From: a bacterium
GTDB lineage: Bacteria; UBA8248
Assembly: GCA_022825065.1 (NCBI GenBank)
Contig: JAJDYR010000022.1
Coordinates: 223,021 to 287,020 of the forward strand
DNA: 64,000 bases
Direction: 5' to 3'
Below the pieces are notes generated by a model. The model had not been told where the DNA came from and searched no databases. It saw only the letters and a list, made by a program, of their open reading frames with translations. The position numbers and the translations under genes were made by a program. Every line of letters starts with the position of its first letter. Position 1 is the first letter of the stretch. Positions 57,558 to 64,000 of the stretch are shown here, piece by piece.

Positions 57558-58475
57558 TCAGGCGTCCTGATCGAGGAACGCTCGATAGATATCCTCGCGG
57601 TGCGTCGGCGGGTCGAAGCGGTACTGTTTCTCGTATTTCTGCGCCAGCACCTGGTAGAGACCCAGCGAGTTGCAGAAGAACGCGTTCGACGAGCATACCA
57701 GCCAGACGCGGTAGATCCGGTAGGTGCGCTCGCCGACGAGTTGCCTGATGCGCTCGGCGTTCTCCTCGAATTTCTCGTACCAGTGCTTGCACGTCCGCGC
57801 GTAGTGGAGCCTCAGATTCTCCACGTCGAGGATCTCCCAGCGCGCGAGTTCCATCACGTCCTGGATGTGCGAGATGTTGTCCATCTCCCCGTTGGGAAAG
57901 ACGTTGCGAAGCAGAAATTCGTTCTGGCTCGTGGGTTTCCAGAACTTGTTCGTCGTGATCCCGTGGTTCAGGAACAGGCCCCCGTCGCGCAGGCGGTTCC
58001 TCACCGAGGTGAAGTAGCTCATGTAGTTCGCGATGCCGATGTGCTCGATGATGCCGATGGCGGATATCTTGTCGAACGTCCTCGCCTCGGGGAAATCGCG
58101 GTAATCCATGTGATGGATCTCGCACCTCTCCTCGATCCCCTCGCGGCGCGCCCACTCCTGGCCCCATTTCGCCTGCTCGCGCGAGAGCGTGACGGCGGTG
58201 GCGTTCACGCCGTAGTGCTTCGCCGCCCATATCGCCAGCGAGCCCCACCCACAGCCGATGTCGAGGTAATCCTCGCCGGGCGAGAGCCTGAGCTTCCGGC
58301 AGACCAGGTCCATCTTGTCGCGCTGCGCCTGGGCGAGATCGCCGTCCGGTTCGCGGTAATAGGCGCACGTGTAGAGCATGTTCTCGCACAGGAACTGCTC
58401 GTAAAACTCGTTGGAGAGGTCGTAGTGGTGCGATATCGCCTCTGCGTCGAATTCTTTTGTTCGCTCTTTTACCAT
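57558..58475 (-). CDS. Cyclopropane-fatty-acyl-phospholipid synthase-family methyltransferase
   Basis: The 305-residue SAM-dependent enzyme is the catalytic domain of CFA synthase, methylating cis double bonds in phospholipid acyl chains. Visible parts are AISHHYDLSNEFYEQFL (about 13-29), YLDIGCGWGSLAIWAAKHYG (SAM motif I, about 69-88), then VTLSREQAKWGQE and EHIGIANYMSYF. WLVCSSNAFF holds the conserved Cys of the bicarbonate site region. It lacks the usual N-terminal domain of about 100 residues, which is encoded separately at 59604. In the minus-strand operon it follows the flavoprotein by 19 bases. Confidence 0.9.
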   Translation of the reverse strand: MVKERTKEFDAEAISHHYDLSNEFYEQFLCENMLYTCAYYREPDGDLAQAQRDKMDLVCRKLRLSPGEDYLDIGCGWGSLAIWAAKHYGVNATAVTLSREQAKWGQEWARREGIEERCEIHHMDYRDFPEARTFDKISAIGIIEHIGIANYMSYFTSVRNRLRDGGLFLNHGITTNKFWKPTSQNEFLLRNVFPNGEMDNISHIQDVMELARWEILDVENLRLHYARTCKHWYEKFEENAERIRQLVGERTYRIYRVWLVCSSNAFFCNSLGLYQVLAQKYEKQYRFDPPTHREDIYRAFLDQDA

Positions 58476-58494
58476 GGCCGCCTCATTGTTTTGT

Positions 58495-59607
58495 TCAACC
58501 GATCCCGAATGCGCCTTCCAGAACCAGTCGGCGTCTGAGCCATGCGTTGCCGCATATGAACTTCGCCACGCCGAACAGAACCTTATCGGGAAGACGATCG
58601 ATCAATTTATCGAACAACCCTTCCCCGCCGCCTCCGTATTTCGCATAAAGCGCCTCGCCGTATTCCGCGAGGCCTTTCCCCGTCTCCAGATACTGTTCCG
58701 CAGCCTCGGCCGCCATCTTGGCGCTATGGACGGCGGGGCCGATGCCCTCTCCGCTGAAATCCTTGGCGAGCCCTGCGGCGTCGCCGATGAGCGCGAACCC
58801 ATCGCCGGCCGGCCTGCGGACGTGCACCCGGTGCACCGAATAGGCGTGGCCCCGGAATTTCGTGAGCTCCATCCCGGCGGACAACCTGCCCGTCTCGCGG
58901 AATTTCTCGAGCAGTATCTCGAGGCGCTCGTGGACGCTCGGCTTCTTGCCGATGCAGCCCACGCCGATGTTCAGAAAATCCCCTTTTGTGAAATACCACG
59001 CATAGCCCTTGAAGTCGGGCTCGGCGAACAACTCGGGCAGACCGTAATTCGGCGCCAGTGCGCGGAGCTTCTCGGCGCCCACGTTCGTCTCGCTCTCCTG
59101 TGTGAGGACGACCGATTCTTCCGAAGAAACGTCGCCGAACGTCCTCGCGACCGGACAGGTGTGTCCGCCCGCACCGATGACGACGGGAACATGAATTTGC
59201 TCGCTCCCGATATCCACCCTCATTCCATCAGCCGTTTTCTCCACGCCGCGCACGCGGACGCCCTCGCGGACTTCGGCGCCCTCTTCCTGCGCGCGCCTCA
59301 GGAGCCAGGTGTCGAACTGGCTCCTGATGATCCCGTAGCTCGCGGGTTCGCTCCACCTCGTCTCGAGCAGCTTGTCGTCATAGCCCACGAACACGCTCTG
59401 GAACGGCTGGATGGTGTGGGGGTATTCAGCGGGGTCGAGCTTGAGGTCGGTCATCACCTGCTTCGTCACCCAGCCGGCGCAAAGTTTGACGCGCGGGAAG
59501 GTGGCCGCATCGAGCACGAGGACGCGGCGGCCGCGCTTCGCGAGTTCCCAGGCGGCCGTGCTGCCCCCCGGGCCCCCTCCCACGACGACGACGTCCGGCG
59601 CACTCAT
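58495..59607 (-). CDS. Geranylgeranyl reductase-family FAD oxidoreductase
   Basis: This 370-residue flavoprotein of the GGR/p-hydroxybenzoate hydroxylase fold reduces isolated C=C bonds in isoprenoid lipids. VVVVGGGPGGSTAAWELAKRG (split: GGGPGGSTAA) forms the FAD dinucleotide motif near residue 8, LCAGWVTKQV holds the GGR-type Cys-Ala-Gly motif (about 46), and LIGDAAGLAKDFSGEGIGPA (about 278-297) is the second FAD motif. The ATG at 59607 overlaps the stop of the upstream gene (ATGA). Being between the two parts of a CFA synthase suggests it reduces a methylated or methylene lipid product. Confidence 0.88.
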   Translation of the reverse strand: MSAPDVVVVGGGPGGSTAAWELAKRGRRVLVLDAATFPRVKLCAGWVTKQVMTDLKLDPAEYPHTIQPFQSVFVGYDDKLLETRWSEPASYGIIRSQFDTWLLRRAQEEGAEVREGVRVRGVEKTADGMRVDIGSEQIHVPVVIGAGGHTCPVARTFGDVSSEESVVLTQESETNVGAEKLRALAPNYGLPELFAEPDFKGYAWYFTKGDFLNIGVGCIGKKPSVHERLEILLEKFRETGRLSAGMELTKFRGHAYSVHRVHVRRPAGDGFALIGDAAGLAKDFSGEGIGPAVHSAKMAAEAAEQYLETGKGLAEYGEALYAKYGGGGEGLFDKLIDRLPDKVLFGVAKFICGNAWLRRRLVLEGAFGIG

Positions 59608-59960
59608 TCCGCGAGTTTCCAGATGCGCAGGGCGATCTTGAATTTCTGAATCGTGCCCAATTCGACCGTCTCCATGCTGTCGGCCACCTTCATGACTTCG
59701 AACAGGTCGCCCTCCACGTCGATGACCGAATCGCAATAGGCTTCGGCGAAGGCGTCCGCGCTGGGGTTCAGCATGACGCGCTTGAAGGCGTCGAGCGAGG
59801 GAAACGTCACCTCGATGGCCAGCGCCTCGCGGCCCACCGAAAGCGTCGTGCCGTCCCACAGGCGGAAGCTGAGCCCGTGGTCCAGACCACCGAAGACGTC
59901 GCGGAGGATCCCGGCGGCGCCCGAAGCGGCGGAGTTGTTTTGCGCGGTAGATGTATCCAT
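59604..59960 (-). CDS. Detached CFA-synthase N-terminal domain (DUF7884-like)
   Basis: The 118-residue protein reads LSFRLWDGTTLSVG, AFKRVMLNPSADAFAEAYCDSVIDVEGDLFEVM and MKVADSM (in parts), matching the N-terminal lipid-binding domain normally fused to CFA synthases. It carries no catalytic domain. It is the first gene of the operon and couples by ATGA to the flavoprotein gene, with the catalytic CFA gene third. I infer that it delivers the membrane lipid to the other two enzymes or docks them together. Confidence 0.75.
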   Translation of the reverse strand: MDTSTAQNNSAASGAAGILRDVFGGLDHGLSFRLWDGTTLSVGREALAIEVTFPSLDAFKRVMLNPSADAFAEAYCDSVIDVEGDLFEVMKVADSMETVELGTIQKFKIALRIWKLAE

Positions 59961-60085
59961 GACTTCATCCTCCTATGCGGTGTCCAAAGGGGATGATCGT
60001 TCGACGGGCGTTGTGTGTTGCGACTCTCTCATGGCCTCGCTTTGCGGACGTAAATCAAACCGAACATGCAACCTTTCATCTATTT

Positions 60086-60115
60086 TGAATAAACGCTCAC
60101 AGCCCATTCTGTCAA
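60086..60115 (-). promoter_or_regulatory. Candidate promoter of the lipid operon
   Basis: On the minus strand a perfect TTGACA (60115-60110) is followed after 18 bases by TATTCA (60091-60086), about 125 bases before the first start codon at 59960. The -10 is weak (three of six). Confidence 0.4.
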
Positions 60116-60344
60116 CCCTTTTTTTCGGATGGCAGGCAGGTCCTCCGTCCGAGCGCGCTTCACCCATGGCCGCCATCCCGGCGCATGACGGAATAACGGC
60201 AAGCCGGACATCCATTTGCAGGGTCCGCTCACGAACGCGGGCCTTTTTTCAGAACGGCTCCGGCCGGATTATGGCAAATGCAAAAATCCCCCGGCCCGCA
60301 AAAGGGAGTGATTGCAAACCGCGCAAGGCCGAATTTCAATACCC

Positions 60345-60373
60345 TTGCAACATTCAGACGCAGTACCTATATT
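60345..60373 (+). promoter_or_regulatory. Candidate sigma70-type promoter of the cupredoxin gene
   Basis: TTGCAA (60345-60350) and TATATT (60368-60373) are separated by exactly 17 bases, followed by an A-rich start region. It lies about 165 bases upstream of the cupredoxin ATG. Confidence 0.55.
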
Positions 60374-60538
60374 AAAAACAGGAACACGCTCATAAAGAGC
60401 ATGCCCGAGGTGGAAAGGACGCTCCCTTTTCGCGCCGGCGCCCCGCTGATGAGGAGGATGAAAACGACTCGCATTCGTTGCCGACAAATAATCGTGTTGC
60501 CGTAAGCCGGTGGAAGATATCGTGGGGGAATTCGCGCA

Positions 60539-61282
60539 ATGATTCGTAAATTTATCCTGTCATTCGTTTTGTCCCTGCTTGTTCTTCTCCTCCCGGACGC
60601 TTCCCTGGCGAAGTACAAGGTCGCATCCGTCAAAGACGGCGGCGTCATCACCGGCAAAGTGAGTTTCGAGGGAAAGGTTCCCGCCCCCGTCAAATACATC
60701 ATCACCAAGGACCAGCACGCCTGCGGCAAGGGCCAGGTCACCCGCCAGGAGGTGGACGCGAAAGACGGCGCGCTCAGGGGCGTGGTCGTCTATCTCGACA
60801 AGGTCAAAAAGGGCAAGGCGTATCCCAAGCAGATCCAGAGCGCCGTGGTGGATCAGAAGAAGTGCGCCTACGTCCCCTACCTCCAGGTCGTCGCCGAGGG
60901 GGGCAAGGTCACCATCCTGAACAGCGACGACGCCCACCACAACATCCACACCTACGAGATCATCGGCCGGGCGAAGCGCTCCATGTGGAACATCTCCCAG
61001 CCCAAGCAGCGCAAGAAGGTCGTCCGCCGGGCGAAGGTCCGGCGCAGCCCCATCGTCCGGGTCGAGTGCGACGTGCACAACTGGATGAAGGGATTCCTCT
61101 TCGTGGCCCGGAATCCCTATTACGCGCTCGTTGGCGCGGACGGGAGCTTCGAGATCACCGACGTTCCACCGGGGAAATACTCGCTGCGGGCGTGGCACCC
61201 GACCCTGGGAGTCAAGAAGAAAAGGATCACCGTATCCGCCGGGGGGAAGAAGGCCGCCGCCTTCACGTTTACTTCGAAATAA
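60539..61282 (+). CDS. Secreted cupredoxin-like / carboxypeptidase-regulatory-like protein
   Basis: The 247-residue protein has a Sec signal peptide (IRKFILSFVLSLLVLLLPDASLA, cleavage near 24). The centre (about 95-185) resembles a plastocyanin-type domain: VTILNSDDAHHNIHTYE supplies a His ligand and VRVECDVHNWMKGFLFV supplies the Cys-x-x-His and Met ligands of a blue copper site. The C-terminal GSFEITDVPPGKYSLRAWHP is a carboxypeptidase-regulatory-like beta-sandwich. Similar proteins are annotated as methylamine-utilisation plastocyanin-like. Upstream of two MauG-type peroxidases, it could be their electron donor in the periplasm. Confidence 0.8.
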   Translation: MIRKFILSFVLSLLVLLLPDASLAKYKVASVKDGGVITGKVSFEGKVPAPVKYIITKDQHACGKGQVTRQEVDAKDGALRGVVVYLDKVKKGKAYPKQIQSAVVDQKKCAYVPYLQVVAEGGKVTILNSDDAHHNIHTYEIIGRAKRSMWNISQPKQRKKVVRRAKVRRSPIVRVECDVHNWMKGFLFVARNPYYALVGADGSFEITDVPPGKYSLRAWHPTLGVKKKRITVSAGGKKAAAFTFTSK

Positions 61283-61436
61283 GACCGGATTCTCAACACG
61301 AGGAAGGCCCTGGAAAATGAGAACCGACCCGCATACAGCGCAAACATCCGGGAAGCGAACGGTTCGATTCGCATCCTCGGGATTGCCCGTCTCGTTTCGG
61401 GCCGCCGCCAGAGAACACGCCGGATACGGCCAGGAG

Positions 61437-61645
61437 GGGGCTGCTCGAAAAGCTTCCCTGACGAAAACCAACCCCCCCTACCCCCCCTTAACAGGGGGGT
61501 ATAAAAAGGCGACGCCAGACGTCGGTAGAGGGGGTTTGCTTTTTCTTGCCCCCCTGACAAGGGGGGGTAGGGGGGGTTGCCTTTGTCCCCTGACAAGGGG
61601 GGTTGAGGGGTTACTACCCCGACGAGGGGCTTTTTCAACTAGGGG
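61437..61645. repeat. C/G-tract double-hairpin repeat, copy 4
   Basis: Left half CCCCCCCTACCCCCCCTTAA-CAGGGGGG (loop TTAACA instead of TTGTCA), spacer of about 55 bases with GGGGGTTTGCTTTTTCTTGC as in copy 1, and right half CCCCCCTGACAAGGGGGGG-TAGGGGGGG. A second right-half-like CCCCTGACAAGGGGGG follows at about 61587. It ends near CTTTTTCAACTAGG. It lies between the cupredoxin gene and the first peroxidase gene; bases 61283-61436 before it contain nothing recognised. Confidence 0.72.
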
Positions 61646-61688
61646 ATAGCGTCATAAGACAGAACAACCAGCCAGGGAGGTGCGAAGA

Positions 61689-62795
61689 ATGGATGTAGTT
61701 CGCGTTGTTCGGCGCCGGATACTCAGCGGAATCCTGCTTATGGCCTGGGTCTTGCTCCCCGCCGCGGGTTGGGGGGCTGCTCTGGCGCCCCTTCCCGCGC
61801 CCAAGGCCCAGAAGCCCGCGCAGGCCGAGCTGGGCCGGTACCTGTTCTTCGACCCCCGGATGTCGGGGGACGGGGGGATCAGCTGCGCCACCTGCCACCA
61901 GCCGGCAAAGGGATGGGGTGACGGGCAGGCGCTCTCGGCGGGCTATCCGGGCAGCAAGTATTTCCGGAACGCCCAGACGCTCTTAAACGCCGCCTACAAC
62001 AAGCGCGTCTTCTGGGACGGCCGCCTGAGCGGGGCCGACCTGCCCACGCTCGTGCGGGACCACCTGACGGAAGCTCACTTCATGCTGGTGGACGGGCGCC
62101 TGTTCCCCGAGCGCCTCAAGCAGGTGCCGGCTTATGTGAAGAAATTCAAGGAGGCCTACGGCGGGGAGCCTTCCTTCGGCGGCGCGCTCAAGGCCATCTC
62201 GGCGTTCCTGCACACCATCGCTTCCAGAAACGTTCCCTTCGACAACTATCTCAAGGGCGATAAAAAGGCCCTTTCCGCCGAGGCGCAAAAGGGCCTCGCC
62301 CTGTTCCGGGGTAAGGCCGGTTGCGCCGGGTGCCATAACGGCGCGCTATTGAGCGACGGCGGGTTCCACGCGCTCGGCGTTCCCGAGAACGAGCAGATAT
62401 TCAAGGACCCGCTGCGCCACATCACCTTCCGGCGGTTCAACAAGGTCATCGGCGTCCCGAACTTCATGAACTTAAGAGCCGACCCGGGCCTCTACGTCGT
62501 GACCAAACGAGAGAGCGACCGGGGCAAGTTCCGCACGCCGACCCTGCGCGAAGTCGCAAGGACGGCGCCCTACATGCACAACGGCGCACTCGCCGCGCTG
62601 GAAGACGTCGTCGCCTTCTACGACAAGGGCGGCGGGAGCGGCCCGAACAAGAGCCCGCTCTTGAAGCCGCTGGGGCTCTCCGCGGAGGAGAAGAAGGCGC
62701 TGGTGGCGTTCCTGAAGAGCCTCTCGGGCGAGGCGGTTTCTGCTGCGGCGCCGAAGATTCCCGATTACGAACTTCGCAAACTCGGCGATAATTGA
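61689..62795 (+). CDS. MauG/CcpA-type dihaem cytochrome c peroxidase, copy 1
   Basis: The 368-residue periplasmic protein has an N-terminal signal segment (about 8-28). Two haem sites are present: ISCATCHQPAKGW (about 63) and AGCAGCHNGALLSDGG (about 210). Further family elements are FDPRMSGDGG, NAAYNKRVFWDGRLSG, RGKFRTPTLREVARTAPYMHNGAL (split, about 278-300) and the C-terminal LVAFLKSLSG. Members reduce hydrogen peroxide or, like MauG, oxidise protein residues. A near-perfect AGGGAGG ribosome site eight bases before the ATG decides the start. It is ten bases from the next peroxidase gene. Confidence 0.92.
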   Translation: MDVVRVVRRRILSGILLMAWVLLPAAGWGAALAPLPAPKAQKPAQAELGRYLFFDPRMSGDGGISCATCHQPAKGWGDGQALSAGYPGSKYFRNAQTLLNAAYNKRVFWDGRLSGADLPTLVRDHLTEAHFMLVDGRLFPERLKQVPAYVKKFKEAYGGEPSFGGALKAISAFLHTIASRNVPFDNYLKGDKKALSAEAQKGLALFRGKAGCAGCHNGALLSDGGFHALGVPENEQIFKDPLRHITFRRFNKVIGVPNFMNLRADPGLYVVTKRESDRGKFRTPTLREVARTAPYMHNGALAALEDVVAFYDKGGGSGPNKSPLLKPLGLSAEEKKALVAFLKSLSGEAVSAAAPKIPDYELRKLGDN

Positions 62796-62805
62796 GGAGA
62801 CGGCC

Positions 62806-63945
62806 ATGAACGCGCGAATCAAAAACTGCTTCCTGGGTTCTGTGATGGCCGTATGCTTCATCGCCGTCCTCGTGACGGGAGGAGCAAGCGCGGCCCAGGA
62901 GGGGAAATTCCCCCCGCTGGGACCCCTGCCGCCTGTCCCGGTGCCCGCGGACAACCCCATGTCCCCCGCCAAGGTGGAACTCGGCAAGCTGCTCTTCTTC
63001 GACGCCCGCCTCTCGGGGGACGCCAGCACGTCGTGCGCCTCCTGCCACAGCCCCGAGGCCGGCTGGGGGGACGGCGGCGACCTGAGCCGGGGCTATCCGG
63101 GCACGCAGCACTGGCGGAACTCCCAGACGATCCTGAACTCCGCCTATTACGCAAAGCTCTTCTGGGCGGGCGAGTCCACGAGTCTCGAAGACCAGGCGAA
63201 GAGCGCCGCCACGGGCAACGTGGCGGGCAACGGCGACACCATGATGATGGAGGAGCGCCTGCGCCAGATTCCCGAATACGTCAAGCGCTTCCAGGCGGTG
63301 TTCGGAACCCCCTGGCCGACCATCGACGACGCCTGGCGGGCCATCTCGGCCTTCGAGCGCACGGTGGTGTCCAACGCGAAGGACGTGCCCTTCGACAGAT
63401 TCATGAAAGGGGAGGAGAAAGCGCTCTCGGACAGCGCGAAACGCGGGCTGGCCCTTTTTCAGGGAAAGGCAGGGTGCGTCCAGTGCCACAACGGCGCGCT
63501 TTTATCGGATGAGGACTATCACAACGTCGGCACCCCCAGGAACCCCGCGTTCGAGGAAGACCCTTTAAGGCAGATCACGCTTCGCTTCCAGCACGTCATC
63601 CGCGGCGTTCCCGAATCCGTCTACCGGAAGGCGGACCGGGACCTGGGGCTCTTCTACACCACCAAGCGCGACGCCGACCGGGGGAGGTTCCGCACCCCGA
63701 GCCTCCGGGAACTCAAATACACCGCGCCCTATATGCACAACGGCGCATTTTTCGAGTTGGAAGAAGTGATCGATTTTTACGACGAAGGAGGGGGCGAGGA
63801 CGCGAACAAGAGCCCCCTCATCAAGAAACTGGGGCTTTCGGACGAGGAGAAAGAAGACCTGCTGGCCTTTCTCGAATCGCTCTCGAGCGATAAGCCCCTG
63901 CTCGTCCGGCCCCCCGAACTGCCGCCGTATGCGGCCATGCCGTAA
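62806..63945 (+). CDS. MauG/CcpA-type dihaem cytochrome c peroxidase, copy 2
   Basis: The 379-residue paralogue has a signal peptide (SVMAVCFIAVLVTGGASAA, ending near 29) and haem sites SCASCHSPEAGW (about 75) and GCVQCHNGALLSDE (about 223). The repeated features are FDARLSGDAS, NSAYYAKLFWAGES, RGRFRTPSLRELKYTAPYMHNGAF (split) and LLAFLESLSSD. The two copies differ throughout, so the duplication is old. A strong AAGGAGG follows for the next gene. Electron donor and substrate are unknown; the preceding cupredoxin is a candidate partner. Confidence 0.92.
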   Translation: MNARIKNCFLGSVMAVCFIAVLVTGGASAAQEGKFPPLGPLPPVPVPADNPMSPAKVELGKLLFFDARLSGDASTSCASCHSPEAGWGDGGDLSRGYPGTQHWRNSQTILNSAYYAKLFWAGESTSLEDQAKSAATGNVAGNGDTMMMEERLRQIPEYVKRFQAVFGTPWPTIDDAWRAISAFERTVVSNAKDVPFDRFMKGEEKALSDSAKRGLALFQGKAGCVQCHNGALLSDEDYHNVGTPRNPAFEEDPLRQITLRFQHVIRGVPESVYRKADRDLGLFYTTKRDADRGRFRTPSLRELKYTAPYMHNGAFFELEEVIDFYDEGGGEDANKSPLIKKLGLSDEEKEDLLAFLESLSSDKPLLVRPPELPPYAAMP

Positions 63946-63955
63946 GGAGGAATCC

Positions 63956-64000
63956 ATGACTCAGGAAGCCAAGGAAACCCGGCCTTGCGTCTCGCGGCGC
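63956..64000 (+). CDS. Start of a further gene, cut by the window edge
   Basis: An ATG at 63956 follows an AAGGAGG site by five bases, immediately after the second peroxidase gene. Only 15 codons (MTQEAKETRPCVSRR) are present. The spacing suggests it is part of the same operon. No function can be inferred. Confidence 0.6.
   Translation, partial: MTQEAKETRPCVSRR

Larger units (their letters stand above)
59961..60538. other. Long divergent region with two promoter candidates
   Basis: The 578 bases between the lipid operon (minus) and the cupredoxin gene (plus) hold no gene I would defend. An open frame ending at 60505 begins ATGCCCGAGGTGG at 60402, downstream of the plus promoter, and could encode 34 basic residues, but there is no ribosome site. 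Dyads and A/T runs near 60110-60130 fit the minus promoter. A leader of about 160 bases before the cupredoxin gene is long enough to contain RNA regulation. Confidence 0.45.

Noticed and set aside
60402..60505. 34-codon frame before the cupredoxin gene
   Set aside because: There is no ribosome site or recognisable composition; more likely untranslated leader.
52637..61645. CRISPR-like array
   Set aside because: The repeats are inverted pairs at irregular, multi-kilobase distances with no regular spacers and no cas genes.
1..64000. tRNA or rRNA genes
   Set aside because: I looked at the intergenic regions and saw no cloverleaf or rRNA-like sequence; a covariance-model search would be needed to exclude a divergent one.

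Overview
The window is a chromosomal piece of a high-GC, Gram-negative, respiring heterotroph. Three things point to this: lipoproteins and periplasmic cytochromes, a Rieske/cytochrome b6-type quinol oxidase operon with an eight-haem cytochrome c, and many catabolic oxidoreductases with branched-chain amino acid and peptide ABC transporters. The mixture (UxaA/Ldh genes, Liv transporter, multi-haem cytochromes, MauG-type peroxidases, geranylgeranyl-reductase-family protein, DUF3090) would fit a deltaproteobacterial, Tectomicrobia-like or related uncultured lineage, but there is no rRNA or other marker here to fix the taxonomy. I saw no tRNA, rRNA, CRISPR array, prophage or intact insertion sequence.

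Layout. 0.2-1.6 kb: a membrane fatty acid desaturase with a long Ala-rich tail. 1.9-5.0 kb: alpha/beta hydrolase, short-chain dehydrogenase (SDR) and a three-domain Rid protein. 5.1-9.7 kb: a complete liv-type ABC operon on the minus strand with a good promoter. 9.8-18.4 kb: old-yellow-enzyme homologue, SDR, zinc alcohol dehydrogenase, then on the plus strand two Ldh-family dehydrogenases around a split UxaA-type lyase (possible sulfolactate or sugar-acid catabolism), a small methyltransferase-like protein and an inositol-monophosphatase-family enzyme. 18.5-21.2 kb: a minus-strand operon DUF3090 / PI-kinase-like / lipoprotein of unknown function. 21.4-24.1 kb: tiny membrane protein, hydrolase, SDR, flavin reductase. 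24.1-28.7 kb: a TetR - HtrA protease - CopA - CopZ operon behind a palindromic operator. 28.7-33.1 kb: HDAC-family deacetylase with two peptide-type ABC permeases and their lipoprotein receptor, but no ATPase.

33.3-41.1 kb is the most novel stretch. A plus-strand cassette carries an ATP-grasp ligase, a P-loop protein resembling DUF1611, and a second ATP-grasp-like protein. It is followed by a 1135-residue fusion of a nucleotide-transporter-like membrane domain, HEAT repeats and a cyclic-nucleotide-binding domain. 41.3-51.9 kb holds the respiratory genes (octahaem cytochrome c with a near-consensus promoter; Rieske, b6-type cytochrome b, subunit IV and a 35-residue membrane protein in one terminated operon). 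Among them lie endonuclease V, a bifunctional Rel/Spo (p)ppGpp enzyme, a 4x[4Fe-4S] ferredoxin, small membrane proteins and a degenerate Mrr-like protein.

52-64 kb is accessory in character. It has a MNT nucleotidyltransferase whose HEPN partner is cut short next to a repeat, four copies of a C/G-tract double-hairpin repeat (seen only in 52.6-61.7 kb), D-2-hydroxyacid dehydrogenase, isochorismatase-fold hydrolase, Ddl ligase and a YheT-like hydrolase. It also has a lipid operon (detached CFA-synthase N-domain, geranylgeranyl-reductase-like flavoprotein, CFA synthase) and a cupredoxin-like protein followed by two MauG/CcpA-type dihaem peroxidases. A further gene begins at the right edge. TTG starts with good ribosome binding sites are frequent.
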